Shown here: piece by piece, positions 35,201-47,115 of the stretch
How the letters are laid out: each line of letters starts with the position of its first letter
Position numbering within the stretch: position 1 is the first letter of the stretch
Assembly: GCF_017591425.1 (NCBI RefSeq)
Contig: NW_024466599.1
Location: 26,698,001 to 26,762,000 of the forward strand
DNA: 64,000 nucleotides
Reading direction: 5' to 3'
Source of the DNA: Ochotona curzoniae
Taxonomy: Eukaryota > Chordata > Mammalia > Lagomorpha > Ochotonidae
Notes under the pieces: model-generated
What the model was told of the DNA's origin: nothing
What the model saw: the letters and a program-made list of their open reading frames with translations, nothing else
Database searches by the model: none
Translations under genes and position numbers: made by a program

Positions 35201-35909
35201 ACATACGAAGAAGGTTTATTTCCACTGCTTTATAGGTTAGACTCTACCATGAGCTGATCAGGTGCCACAACACCAAGAATTTTGCTCTTAGTGACTATAT
35301 AAGCAGCTTCAGGCTGGGTGGTTAGGATATTTCCTTGCCGTGTAAAGACTTAGGACTTTATCCCATTGCTGATTGTACAAGTTGACATAGAGTAGTGAAT
35401 ACAACCAACCAGGATGGCAGCAACGATGGTAAGGGAGCCTGACATAAAATACATTTCAAGACATCATATCAACCTCAAAAGACACAAAATTGAGCGTCTT
35501 TTTACCTTACAGGTAAAAGGCACACCTCATATGGAAGAAGAGATTACACTTGCCTTGAATTAGGGTACTTAAAAAATTTGTTGAATACTGAATGAAGTTA
35601 AATTTATTTTGCTGCAAAAAGTTTTGAAAATGATGTAGTTTTGTATAACATGCACTGCTATGAACTTTTTAAAGACCTCCCTTGTATGCACGCATCTAAA
35701 TTTTTCTTGCAACAAAATAAATGTCTTTGAACTTCATTATTCACTGAGCAACACTAGGACTAAAGGGGGATATAGCAACAGGATAGTCAGCCTTTCAAGT
35801 AGTATAATCCAAATGCAGATGGGTTGCCTGGACAGTCAGTGAGTTTGCTGCCTCTTGAAGTCTAGAGGCAAAAGAAAGCCAGGATATTGAAGCACGAACT
35901 GGGAACTCA
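35201..35909. other. Unassigned non-coding DNA
   Basis: No repeat or exon is recognised. Longest frame is 60 codons. Confidence 0.5.
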
Positions 35910-36190
35910 GTAACCCAAGGAGTTAGTTGGGCGTTTGACCCCTGCATCCCATTTGGAGTGCCTGGGTTCAAACATCACCTCAACTACCAAGTCCAGCTTC
36001 CTACCAAGTCCATTGTACAACCTTGGAGGCCGCATGTGATGGCTCCCACAGGAGACCCTGATAAGTTCCTCTATCCTTGTGGCAGCCATGGCTGTAGCAG
36101 AAATTTGGCGATTGAGCCAGAAGATAGAAAAATCTCTTTGTTTCTCTCTGCCTTTGAAAATGAACTAAGTAAATATTTTTTTAATGATGG
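35910..36190 (+). mobile_element. C-type SINE, very old
   Basis: TTAGTTGGGCGTTTGACCCC, CATCCCATTTGGAGTGCCTG, AAGTCCAGCTTCCTACCAAG, CACAGGAGACCCTGATAAGT and CTCTGCCTTTGAAAATGAAC, then a TAAGTAAATATTTT tail. The internal pieces are shuffled by indels. Confidence 0.7.
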
Positions 36191-36827
36191 CTGTCCATCT
36201 ACAAAATAAACAAACAAAAATGCCAAATGAGAGTTGTAATAGATGATGCTTAACCTTGTTATTTTGTTTTATCCAATGACCAAAAGTAATTATTTTTAAG
36301 GAGAAAATATTTGGTTTTAAAAAATTGTCTTGTATATCTTGTGTACTTTTTTTTTTTTTACCTTTTGTTTTAAATAAGTAACAATCTTAAACAATAGCAT
36401 GTGTTCCTCCTCTGACTCCTGCATCTGGTTCTTATCTGAGGCCTGCTGCTGCACTGGGAGGTTTGACATACCTTTCAGGCCCTGTGATGTCTTCATTTAG
36501 TCTATAACGATTGATCTCCACGTGTCACTGTCTCGTGCCAACTGGACAGACATTGATGGATTTACACAGAGGCTAAGCAACTCATATATGTTTTCATTTT
36601 CTATATATGCAATTGCCTGTCTGCATCCAATAGCTATCCAAGGTCCCAGCTCACAACTTTTGCACAGGGTCAGTAGCAGCAGGTTTGGGGTTGAGAGTTG
36701 AGTCCTTGTTGACCTGCTTCTTTCCAAGCTGTTCAAATGGTTACAGACTGATAGGCACTAGTAGACTGCACTTGGAAATATATTTAGTAATATAATACAA
36801 AGAATGACAGGCATTTCTAAGCTAAAA
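36191..36827. other. Unassigned non-coding DNA
   Basis: A T13 run lies near 36,348. No exon or named repeat is recognised. Confidence 0.5.
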
Positions 36828-36841
36828 GTCAAGATGTTTTT

Positions 36842-37180
36842 GGGCCTGGCACAGTAACCTTATGGCTAGAGTCCTCAGCTTGCATGGGCCGAGACTCCAT
36901 ACGGGCATACGGGTAGGTTCTAATCCCACCAGCCCTGCTTCCCATCCAGCTCCCTGTTTGTGGCCTAGGAAAGCAGTCAAGGATGGCCCAGAGGCTTGGG
37001 ACCCTGCACCCATGTGGGAGACCTGGAAGAGGCTCCGGGCTCTTGCATATAGATTGGCACAGCTCCAGACATTGCAGCTGCTTGGGGAGTGAATCAACAG
37101 ATGGAAGATCTTCCTCTCAGTCTCTTCCCTCTGTGTATCTGACTTTCCAATAAAAATAAATAAATCTTTTTTAAAAAATA
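36842..37180 (+). mobile_element. C-type SINE, full length
   Basis: Full head GGGCCTGGCACAGTAACC, GGTTCTAATCC B box near 36,916, CATCCAGCTCCCTGTTTGTGG, CATGTGGGAGACCTGGAAGAG, GCTTGGGGAGTGAATCAAC and AATAAAAATAAATAAATC tail. Target duplication GTCAAGATGTTTTT / GTTAAGATGTTTTT at 36828-36841 and 37181-37194, one mismatch. Confidence 0.95.
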
Positions 37181-37350
37181 GTTAAGATGTTTTTCCTCAG
37201 ATTTAATGTAGCTTTATTCTCTTCCAAATACCTCATGGCTTGATAAAATACAGATTTCCTAAATGACCTGGGCATTATTAGTAATAATTACTTATATCCT
37301 GTTGTCTGTTTTCTGTTTCTCTTTCTCTCTCTCTCTACCTACTGTGTAGG

Positions 37351-37381
37351 GTGTGTGTGTGTGTGTGTTGTGTGTGTGTAC
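37351..37381. repeat. (GT)n microsatellite
   Basis: Two GT runs separated by a single T, preceded by a short (CT)n at 37,321-37,336. Confidence 0.95.
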
Positions 37382-38162
37382 AGACAGAGTAGAATGGGAA
37401 AATCAGCTTTTGGTTATTCTCAAAACACTCTAATGCATAGATTTGCACATCAGATGCCACAATTTCCTTTCTTCTTAAAAAGCATTCCTTCTGGATCATT
37501 CTTCACCCTGAATATCAGCTGAGCTGCATGGGAATAATGGATCTCTTCATGAGCAGGTGTTGCAGTCAAGTGAAATTCACATCAAAAGATGCTCTGAGTG
37601 ATTGACCACATGGGTAATCCAGACTGCAGGATGGTTAGCTGGAAATAATAAGCAGCAATTCTTGCAAATGACTGCAATTAGTCATTTTTTAACACAGCGA
37701 AATCCACTGACGGTGCCTTTTCCTGGAACTTATTTTGCTCAGTGTGGTGTGCAGTGTAATTCACCCCTCGAAATGTCCCCTTCCTGGTTTTACTGCCCTC
37801 ATTCCCACTCCCTCTCTACTTTACTTCCCTCCGCCCCTTTATTGGCTTAACACTAAACAGAAAAAAATCTTGTTTTGGACTCTCTGTCTTCATTTCATTA
37901 AGCAGCTAGAGTTCCCTCTGACCATTTGCTTTCTCTTATAGACAGCCTAAAATACACCCAGTTGTCCCTGCTCCCCAACCCTGCAGGGCCCATCTCAGCT
38001 CAAGGGACCCAGTAGCCAAGAGTTAGCTGGGGTGGGAGGTAGGTGCATCTCAGATGTGTCTATACCACGATGGCTACATGGTAGTGCTGGAAGAACAAGA
38101 AAGGGAAGAAGTGGGGGCAGATGTGTGGAAAATGGATGAAAGAATCAGTTGATCAGGAGGTC
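37382..38162. other. Unassigned non-coding DNA
   Basis: No repeat is recognised. 37.6-37.7 kb has AT-rich homeobox-like words (TAATAAGCAGC, CAATTAGTCA), but nothing that supports a call. Confidence 0.45.
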
Positions 38163-38170
38163 TATATTCT

Positions 38171-38881
38171 TTTTTTTTATTCTTTTATTTTGATATTCTT
38201 TACATAGTTGATTAGGGCACAAAGGGTCAAAGGTTACAGGAAAGTGGGTAAGAACATTGGTTCCACATTTTTTGTGCCCAGATCTTTAGTGCCACCACAT
38301 GGCTGGGGCAGATGATCAATATTTTCTGCCCTCCATCCTCTGTTGTGGTACCAGGTGTCTCCTGTAGGCTCCAATAGACCGCCATTTCCTCCATGTGCAC
38401 TTGGATATACTGTCCACTGTTCCATCTGAGCCTCTGAGGAGGCTCAGCTTTGACACATGCACCTGTGTCAGACCATGGAACCTGCAATTCTCTTCATGAC
38501 TGATGTTCTGAGATCAGCAGTTCAGTTGGAGGGATCCAAAAAAAAACTTCATCTGAGGTGATCCCAGACCTGATTCTTGTGTGTGAATGCCTGTACAAGG
38601 TCCAGCACAGTCTGTCGCCCCAATCAGCTTATACATATGCTGGTGGTTGCGTTTGCTGGGTCAGTTCTATTTACAGACCTGTCTTCCACACAAACCAATG
38701 GTTATTGTAGCCCAGCTCGATCCTACCCACTTCATATTCGGTCCTCACGCAACAGTGGGAGCTGCAGCCTCATTGGGGCGACTCCCCATAACCCCCACCA
38801 GGCCTGCCCCCTACGCTGATTCCCCCGCTTGTCAGTATGAACAGCAGACTTCTCCGGTCTGTCCCACATCCCATTCAGCTT
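38171..38881 (-). mobile_element. Lagomorph L1-type 3' UTR insertion, antisense
   Basis: A T-run at 38171-38179 is the inverted poly(A) tail. On the minus strand the sequence ends GTAACCTTTGACCCTTTGTG, CCCTAATCAACTATG, AAAATAAAAG. Its first ~360 bases align with 19,640-20,030, including GGCCTGGTGGGGGTTATGG and TTGTGTGGAAGACAGGTCTG. The following ~200 bases do not, so the two copies are different subfamilies. A short TATATTCT flanking repeat is at 38163-38170 and about 38,882. Confidence 0.8.
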
Positions 38882-38889
38882 ATATTCTG

Positions 38890-40776
38890 TTTTAAGTATT
38901 AACCCTGTGGCCCCAATCCCTGTTTGGGGATGATGAGATTGTGAGTGGGGCAAATGACCTTGACCCTTTATGATACACTTGCTCCACCCACAACTCACCC
39001 AGAGCTACTGTCAGATAACAGCCAGCCATTCTCACTCCCAATTTCACACACGTTCAAAATGCTTTAAGGTCAAATGTTAGACTAGGGGATGAAATTACTG
39101 AGCATTTGAGGTAGAGCCTCGAGAAGAACATCAGGGCACCCACGATGACATGTTTGTGTACCTTCTACCTGTTCTTCCCACCAACCCTACAAACAGAAGC
39201 TTTCCAAAAGCCAAGGAGGTGACATGGGGACTTTTTCCAACAAGAGTTTTTTGATTGTTTCCTAGCTCTCAGTTCTCCAGCTAGTGCACATCCTCCTTTT
39301 CTTCTCTTCTCCACTGGTCTTCCCAAGTCTGAGGGTACAAGGTAGTTGAAATAATCCTGAATCTTGGAACTGTATATACTTGTCTCCAGGAAGTATTGTA
39401 AAACCCCCAAACCTGGGTCTCCTTGCCCAGGGCACAGCAGGGTGGTAGAAGAAAGCAAATGGTTTATTTGCAAAGCACAGAGGAAGGAGCCTGGCAGCTC
39501 CTGCTTACTGTTAGAATTTCTTGGGTGGCTAAGGGTCATGGATCCTGTAAATTGAAATTGGGGTTGAGAGAGGTGTGCTCAGCTAGCATGCAGGTCTGGT
39601 TGGTACCAGTGTTCACAGACCTCCTTTGATTGGCTCTTGACACTGCAGTTTTTTGAGCATGTTTGATGGTGGGCTTGAGTCAGTCAGGTGATATTCACTT
39701 TTTGCTCAGGGCATGGGGTTCCTGAAAAACCCCTTAAGACAAGACTGACATCAAGATGTTATCTTAAACAGGAGGTAAATGACCTGTTGTCTTGCATCAG
39801 GGACCAACTGGGGCTGCACACTCAATTTACTGAGTTAATTTTAGTAATAGGTTGATTTACAAGGAAACTTTTAGCCAAGGAAGGAAGCCTGGGAGATGAG
39901 GGCCTGATCGTATCCAGCACCACATCAAAGGCACTGTGTAAGGGCTTGGTTGCAGAAGTTATTGACAGAGTAGGACATCCTTGTTTTCAGCAAGCTCATT
40001 TGCTCGACCTGTGCCCCTTTGCCCCAGGAGCTTGCACCCCTCCTCCTCAAAATTCCCTGAGGTGCTCCTCTGTCTCTACCAGCTCCCCTCATAGAACATG
40101 GGGTTCCCATTTGTCTGTCTGCTTTCCTTCTGGTAAGCCATCGACACTGGTTGATTTTGTTTTTACTTCAGGGATAGGAGAGGGAACAAATAGGTCAGAA
40201 GAGGGACCAGGAGCATCAGCTACCAACAAACAGAACTGTTAACAATAACTGGGCAGTTTAGTCTTTATCATTGTCAACATTTTCAACGCAGTGTCTAATG
40301 GTCATTCAACCACTATGTGTTAAGGATAAGCAGGATTCCAGGATTTAGGTTGTTGGCCAGTCTTTTCTGTGATGCTTTAAAAGATCCTATCACAAATGTA
40401 CTTCAATGGACAAGAGAGCATAAGGAAATCATACAAAGGAGTAGTAGGACTAAGCTTATTAAAAGCTCTAATATTAGGAATCCCTAATTTGAACAAGTCA
40501 TTCACTCTGTAGCAGAGAAGCAGGAGCTAGTTCTAGGTGTGCTAACTCAGGAACTGGGTCCACTTCCACATCCAGTGGCTCACTTTTCTAAGTAGCTAGA
40601 TTCAGTGTTTACAGAGTGACCTGAATTGCATAAGGGCAATCACTGCTATTTTTGATGGAAGAAACAATGAAGCTGACTTTAGGCCAGCCCCTTAGATGTC
40701 AATCTTCACACTAAATGAGAGAAGCTCTATAAATTAAAGAACATATGGATTACAGGAGAAAGCCAAATTCTAAAAA
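38890..40776. other. Unassigned DNA, possibly containing an antisense LTR
   Basis: 39.43-39.86 kb, with GGTTTATTTGCAAAGCACAG, TCCTTTGATTGGCTCTTG and GTTGTCTTGCATCAGGGACC, has the texture of an antisense retroviral LTR, but no subfamily is recognised. The 124-codon minus frame at 39165-39539 has no domain. Confidence 0.4.
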
Positions 40777-40791
40777 CCAACTCTGAATTCT

Positions 40792-41520
40792 TTTTGTTGT
40801 TGTTGTTGTATTATTTTTTATTGATTATATTGCATTATGTGACACTGTCTCATAGGCTCTGGGATTTCCCCAACCCCTCACCATACCCTCCCCCCATCAT
40901 GGATTCCTCCACCCTGTTGCAATATTATAGTTCAAGTTCAGTTAAGATTCTTTCATTGCAAGCATAGAGTCCAGCATCGTATTGTCCAGTCAAATTCAAC
41001 AGTTTCTTGGGGAGACCATCTCTGGTCTGAAAGCAGAGCTGGCAGAATATCATCCCGATCAATTAAAAGCCACAACATGACATCAACATCAATTTACAAC
41101 ATTATGGAATTAGTTGACATGGTATTGAGTAATAAGTATGTTAAAAAATGCAAGTTCTTAACCACATCTTCTGATTACTTCATTGACATTTCAATTTTGG
41201 TTTATACACAGAACCTGCTGCTATACACCTTAAAATGGCTATAGGGTACTATTCAGCTGTCTCGTGACTATTTTCATTTTAGCATTCAGCAGTTCATAGT
41301 GTTGAAGCTTAATTTTGGTGAACTTGGCAGATTTGGGGATAGCCTAAACTAGCTTATAACTCTAACAAGGCATATGTCAACAGTTGAAGTGCAGAACAGT
41401 TTTAGGAGGGGTGTGCAGAGAAATCTTCAATGCCTTAGTGAGGATTAGCTAATCTTTGTGTCCTACATAGTAAGGCATGTGTGAATCCATGTTGACCGTT
41501 TCCTGTCTGAAAAAAAAAAA
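40792..41520 (-). mobile_element. LINE (L1-type) 3' end insertion, antisense
   Basis: The inverted tail is T5 plus (GTT)n at 40791-40808, just ahead of the inverted polyadenylation signal TTTATT. The minus strand reads AGGGTGGAGGAATCCATGAT, GGGAAATCCCAGAGCCTATG, TGTCACATAATGCAATATAA, ATCAATAAAAAATA, typical of a LINE 3' UTR. Flanking duplications CAACTCTGAATTCT (40778-40791) and CAACTCTAAATTCT (41522-41535) differ at one base. The distal end is an A12 run on the plus strand (41509-41521). No coding sequence. Confidence 0.7.
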
Positions 41521-41535
41521 ACAACTCTAAATTCT

Positions 41536-44504
41536 AAAAACCATTTCTTTTGTTAGACTCACCTGAGGTAACTCTCAAAATGTGACAAGTCCTCTTGCGG
41601 TCTTATAGTACAAATACCTAGCTAACTTTTGTGTAGGGACCACAGAGCAGATCTATTCCAGCAGAACTGACTTGACTTATAAGATGAACTTCTGGACAAT
41701 CCACATGTTGAATGATTTACTGATGGGAGTGGCTATAATAGGCTATTGCCTATTCCTCTCCTCAGTATAGGAATAATACCTTAAGGCTGCTTTGAAACTT
41801 AGTCCATGTAAAATGCTAGGAAGGCCCTTCCACAACTCTGACATTCTCTTTAATTCATAAACTCAAGATGAGATAAAGCATATTATCAATCTAGGTCAAG
41901 TACAAAAATCTCTGATTGAGAATTTAACAAAATTCTCCTAGTGCCAGGTACCAAAAGACCTGAGCAGTCTATCTCTCAGGAGACTAAATTTTTTAACAGA
42001 TTTGGAAGAAAGGCTCTCTCTCTGACCAATTATACACTGATGGAGCAGGCCATGGAAGATGCTACTTAACACTCCATGGGCTATAGCAGGTGCTACTTGG
42101 AATATAGAATATTGCAAACTGGGTGCATTTGTCAAGAATTAAACTTTTATTTCTTGAAGCCTCACAGGTGCACACAGAGCATAAATTTGCTTACTCATGT
42201 GAGCCATTTGGAAACCACAAACATCACAAAGAAAAAAATATATGTAAAATGTTTGCTTTTCCATATTAAGGCTGCTGCACTTCATGGCAAACATGTCTTA
42301 CTTACCTCTTCTGATTTACTCAGAAAGCTTCTAGGGGCAGGAAAACACCCTTGTGTCTCCAGTTGTAATAAGAGAACATGTTATGGCTCATGAAGCCACT
42401 TTTAAGCAGCTGTTGTTAGGGGCAACCCAGCTCACACTTTAGGCAAGCTTTTACAGCAACTGATGAAGTTTGTGGATGGGCTACCTAAGGTGGTCATGAG
42501 CGCTGATTTAGCTTTGGAATCTGTGTGGATAGGACAAGGATGCAGAGCACACACAGTGATGAGTAGCTTCTGCCATGTTTACTCCAATAGTAGAATGCTG
42601 GGAAAAAAAGGCATTACAAAGGTTTACACTCAGGTAAGGATGTTTGCACAGTGTGAACAGAGAAAGTCTATAAGCTTCTACTGTTTGGGAAGCAGTAGAA
42701 TATCTTTCTTTTCCTAAGAGGATTCTTCCTGCAATTTGTCTTTTCCTAATCATGCTCATCCTGATTGACAACTTGTCTCTTTCTGAATTCAATGGCTTCT
42801 CCAAGTAAAGGTGACCATTATGGGGATATAACGATTGGCAATAACTGATGGAGTCTTCTAGTCTATGAGATGGTTCCATAGGCAGGGCCCAGGACTCTGA
42901 TCAACAGGAACTAGATGCAGAAAATATATTCCTCAGAACCGCTTTTAGAATTAAGGGAGGAAAAGTTCTAAAAGGGGAGTAATGAGAGTCAAATAAGCAG
43001 GTAGTTTGGGACTACTGAACCAGAAGTTCCAAGTCCCCAGTGTGTGATTATGTCCTCCTGCTTGCCAAAATGCCCTCTTTCCTGGGATGCACCTGCTTCA
43101 TCTGAGACCCAAGGAGGGCACCATGAAAATGTGGATATTAAGCTCCAAGCAGATCTTTTGAAGGTGTCATAAAAATACCAGCTGGCTTCCTACCTGCAGA
43201 GGCACCATCCCCACCTTCAAAAAGAGGCCAGCAACTGGGAGGAACTCTCTCTTTCAGTGCAGTCCACCCTAAAGAGGTGTTCTTTCCTTCTGCGTCCTTC
43301 TTCCAGGTAATCCTTTGGTCCACTGTACACTTGTGATGCGTATTTCTCCATGCAAGACAACCCATGCTCATGTATATGTATTCATTTTCTCATTATTGAA
43401 TAAATTTCACGTACCTTATTTATTCTGCACTTAAAAAAATGCTTGTCTCTATGTAATGTAAGAGCCTGAAGTGAAAAACTGATATAGTCCAGGCCGTATC
43501 AACTTCAAGGCCGGGGCTGAGCCACTTACTGAGAAAGGAAGAAAGGAAGGACACCCTGATGGATAGGGAAGACAGGGTCAAGAGTTGACCTTGAGGTCTA
43601 ACACACCCATTTGACTTCATGTTGGAGAAAGGAACTCAGGACTGGGATAAAAAAGCTCGATGAATTGGGGTGAGGCCAGAGCTGGAGCTGAGCAGGTGGG
43701 AGTTCTCTGCACACGGAGGCAAGCTGTTGCTAGGAAATTCCCAACACTAACCAGAGAGGAGTGTGGTTACAGAAGAGTGCAGGGGAGGGCTGCATGGAAC
43801 CTACCAGATTAAGAGATGACAAGGAGGAAGAGGGCCCAGAGAGGAGACTTCCAAATAGAGGGAGAAACACACAGATTTCTGTGTCCTAGAAGCCAAACAA
43901 AGATCAGGATCTTCCAATGACCCTCAGGTTTATTACACAGGATGCCTGTATCAATCAGGTAAGAGATGGAACCACATTGCTGAGCTCTGGAAGAGGAAGT
44001 CCCTGAGCTCCAGAATGGCTCGCCCCACACAGGGCAGACAGCACTGTGGCCACACACCATTCCCAATCCCCTCTGCCTCTGAAAAGAGCCCTTTGTAACT
44101 TTTTTGAAAAAAGGAAACACCTCCACCAGGGGAGAAATTCTGCTTGCTTCCTGTTAGAACAGACTTGGATGCAGACTCCAACTCTGTGCCAGCCCCGGCC
44201 CCAGCCCCACAGGAGCAATAAGGGAAAGAGGAGGAAAGGGCACCCCAGCTACTACTAGTTTGTGGGGCTGATCTAGCAGAAAAGGCTCTGGAGAGCTTCA
44301 GGCCTGGCAAACTGCTGGCCCCAAACCCTGTGTTTCTATCAATGAAAGGTTCTCCTCTCTTCCTCTGAGCATTTGCCCCAGCCCAGCTAAGGAAGTCTTT
44401 GGAATGGCCAAAGGCACTCAGTTTGGACTCAGCAAGGATGGGTTGGTTTAACCCTTTGATGCCTGCCACTCATTTCTGAGGAAGGCCAAAATCTACGATT
44501 CTTC
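41536..44504. other. Unassigned non-coding DNA
   Basis: 3 kb without a recognised repeat. The longest frame is 172 codons on the minus strand (43951-44469): Ser/Gly/Ala-rich, no domain. A 123-codon minus frame (42508-42879) also has none. Some 41.9-42.7 kb words look retroviral but are not convincing. Confidence 0.45.
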
Positions 44505-44660
44505 CATTTATTCAACAACTATTTGCTGAGCATTTACTTAGTGCTATGCCTAGTGCCAGGTTTGGGGACACAGCAGCAGGGGGACAAAAAAGAGCAGATA
44601 CTGCACATTCTCCTGAGATTTCCTGAGCTTAGGGACAGTAGGAGACATTCAACAAGTCAC
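44505..44660 (-). mobile_element. L2 3' end, antisense
   Basis: TTATTCAACAACTATTTGCTG, AGCATTTACTTAGTGCTATG, CTAGTGCCAGGTTTGGGGAC and ACAGCAGCAGGGGGACAAAA reverse the L2 terminus well. Confidence 0.75.
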
Positions 44661-45579
44661 ACAAAACCTTCGATAGTGACAAATGAGCTAGAACTCTCAG
44701 GGAACTGCCAACCCTGTGCATGCCTCATAGAGCACGTGACTGGGGTCCTGAATTCCTTCCTAAGGCAGTATCTCTCCCAGAAGCTGATGGAATCTGTAAG
44801 AGCAGGGTACAGGAGTCTGTCCACTGTGCTTTTGAAACTGGTTAATCACAGTTAGGTCATAGAGGGGCTCCTTCAGTCCCCAACTAGTGAAATACGGAAG
44901 CAGGCCATTCTTAAGAGTAACAAGGAGGTAGACTCTAGACCCTACTGCTGTGTGTGTGTATGCTGTGTGCATGCTGGTGTGCACACACATGTGAGCGGCA
45001 TGCTTGGAACAGGAGTGCCATGACAGGCTCAACCCTGAAACAGAAGAGGTATACCCTGTCACCAGCAACAAACATTTGAGTCTGTTTGGCTGAAAGAGTG
45101 GAATCTTTACCTCTGCCTGCCACGAAAGCCAACACACAACTTCCAAATGGGCTTCCTGGTGGTGCTGAGCATCTCTGCTGCTTGCATACACTCAGCTATG
45201 GATGCACTGTCTGCACTTGACGCTCGCTCATGGGCTCCTGACCTTCTCCTGCACAGGAGACTGCAGTGACAGCACACAACAGGAACAAAAGCTGCCTTGA
45301 TTAACTTCAGGACTTGAGAGTCTAGTGCGCTTTGATTTAATTTCCCAAGTACCTGAATATTTATCTAGACTTCCTTCATGGTTGGGAATACCTCAGTTCC
45401 TATTCTTACATAAGATTAGTACACTGAAGAAAGTCAGGTTGTTAAACAAATGAGGATATTATACACTCAAGCGTCTCGGTTTTGTTTCATAATTTTACCT
45501 GCAGGAGATTGGGTTGGAGGTACGCTAAAGATGGAGAACTGTTGGTTTGCAAAGAATGTTTCATTCTAAGCTTTTTGCA
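44661..45579. other. Unassigned non-coding DNA
   Basis: A 143-codon minus frame (44760-45191) has no domain and crosses a TGTGTGTG stretch. A Thr-His run in it reflects that stretch. No exon recognised. Confidence 0.5.
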
Positions 45580-45695
45580 CCATTTGACGCTTGCAACTGC
45601 TATGTGCATGAGGCAAGAAATGGCTCAATTTTCCTTACAAATGAGGAAAGTTGGGTCTGGAGAGTTTAAGAGATTTACCCAAAAGTCATAGAATT
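45580..45695 (-). mobile_element. MIR, antisense
   Basis: TTTTCCTTACAAATGAGGAAAG, GGTCTGGAGAGTTTAAGAG, ATTTACCCAAAAGTCATAG are the inverted MIR blocks CCCATTTTACAGATGAGGAAAC, AGAGAGGTTAAG, CTTGCCCAAGGTCACA. Confidence 0.8.
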
Positions 45696-46359
45696 AATTG
45701 AGTTTGGTTTGTTTTCCTTGTGGCCATCATAATCCTCTGCATACAGTCTTCTATGGGACTCCGGGAGCCAGAGGTGTGTCGGTTTTTACAAGTTTTATTT
45801 GTAGTTGTCTTAATATTCACCTTTTCCCAAAATTACAACACAAAAACAAGATTTGTCTTACATAGGACTCTGAGCTGATTGTTTGTCTAGATAATCACAT
45901 CTTAGTATGTTTTGCTTTAATCCTGACATGCAAATTTTGGCAATAGCTCAGATTTTCTATCGGATCCTAAATACAATGCATATGGATAGCTCATGCAATT
46001 CAACTACCTGACATCTCTGAACTTAATTTAAACCCTTTGTTGGAATGAAAAGACTTCTTTCCTTTTCACCAGGGTTTTTGTTTCTTTATTTGGGTTGTGT
46101 GTGTGAGTATGCAGTGGATGCTGCAATCTTTGTTTCTTTCAACAATCCGCAGTGCCATCTACTGTCAAGAAAGAAAATTAAAATGTAGTGTAACTGTCAA
46201 TAAAAATTAGGGCTTAGAGCAGAGACAGTAGTTTCAGACTCTAGAACTTGAGAAATATAAAGTCTGATACAAGATTTTTACTTGATATTATAGCACCCTT
46301 AGGAATAATCTCAAATTAACACACAATCATGTATGTAAATGCTTAAGATCAGAAGACAA
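45696..46359. other. Unassigned non-coding DNA
   Basis: Contains a CTCF-like site at 46149-46166, listed separately. Otherwise nothing recognised. Confidence 0.5.
46149..46166 (-). promoter_or_regulatory. Weak CTCF-like motif
   Basis: The minus strand reads GACAGTAGATGGCACTGC. The AGATGGCACTG part fits the CTCF core AG(A/G)(G/T)GGC(A/G), but the upstream CCA is ACA, which weakens it. Confidence 0.3.
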
Positions 46360-46460
46360 CAAGAGAATCAGTCCCAGCCCAACCACTTCTTGACTTTGCA
46401 TTTCTCTTACCTAAGCTTTCCCATCCACAAGACATGAGTAATTACACCAATGACACTTTT
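46360..46460 (+). mobile_element. MIR fragment
   Basis: CCCAGCCCAACCACTTCTTG, CATTTCTCTTACCTAAGC and TTTCCCATCCACAAGACATGAG follow the MIR sense core. Confidence 0.6.
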
Positions 46461-46609
46461 TAAAATTAAATTATATATACATAGTTTATCCCAAAGCGAG
46501 GGGAACACAGGAGCTATTGTTCAATGACATTTGCTGAAGTATCCGACTGTACTGGCAACTTCCTGCCTAGCAGCCCTCCCAGGTGGAGATGCTAGAGTGG
46601 AGCAGCTCG

Positions 46610-46685
46610 TACCAGGCCCAGGGCTACACAGCAAAGTAAGAACAGCGTTCCAACCCACTCCATCCTCTGAGTCAAAGTCATGAGG
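46610..46685 (-). mobile_element. MIR 5' fragment, antisense
   Basis: CAGGGCTACACAGCAAAGTA, GAACAGCGTTCCAACCCACT and CTCTGAGTCAAAGTC match the inverted MIR head GGTCACACAGCTAGTAAG...GATTCGAACCCA...TGACTCCAAAG. Confidence 0.6.
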
Positions 46686-46959
46686 GTTTCGGTTACATCA
46701 CAAAGCCTGGCTCTGAATCGTGTTGGACGGCTGTGAATGCTCTCTTTGAGGCCATCAGAGATGATCTGCCTTCATGCGTTCCTGCGGGTTCCCTACACTG
46801 ACGGGGCTCTGTCCTTTGTGGGCCAATGTGTGTGTTTCATTGCGTGGCTCTGCTGAGTTTACTTCACTGCCTGTGCTTTAGAAGTAATGTCCGGAAACTC
46901 GGGATTTTATTTGCAGTCTTGATAACCACGAACCAGAGGAATGATAAATCATCAGTTCC

Positions 46960-47115
46960 ACATGGTCTCACGGTGCTTTATCCAGACCTCTGTTGTTACA
47001 TTTGTTACATTGTGTTATCCACAGATTTTATTACAAGCTTGTTTCCCCTCTTGAAATAGAATTTCTTAAGGGCAGAAGCCAGGCTTATTGAATGAATGAA
47101 TGAGTGAATGAGTGA
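46960..47115 (+). mobile_element. L2 3' end
   Basis: CATTGTGTTATCCACAGATT, TTACAAGCTTGTTTCCCCTC, AATTTCTTAAGGGCAGAAGCC and TTATTGAATGAATGAATGAG are the L2-like terminal blocks, ending in a short GAATGAGT repeat. Confidence 0.65.

Noticed and set aside
36842..37180. tRNA gene suggested by A/B-box-like sequence in the SINE head
   Set aside because: It is the tRNA-derived promoter of the SINE. The cloverleaf is degenerate and a SINE body follows.
42030..42090. A YTDG-like word resembling a retroviral RNase H motif
   Set aside because: Only a handful of residues match. No colinear pol sequence is found before or after, and stops follow at once.
43951..44469. 172-codon open frame, minus strand
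   Set aside because: Low-complexity Ser/Gly/Ala composition, no domain, an overlapping open frame in another minus-strand frame, and no splice or promoter context.
44760..45191. 143-codon open frame, minus strand
   Set aside because: Runs through a TG-rich stretch, with no domain and no conserved motif.
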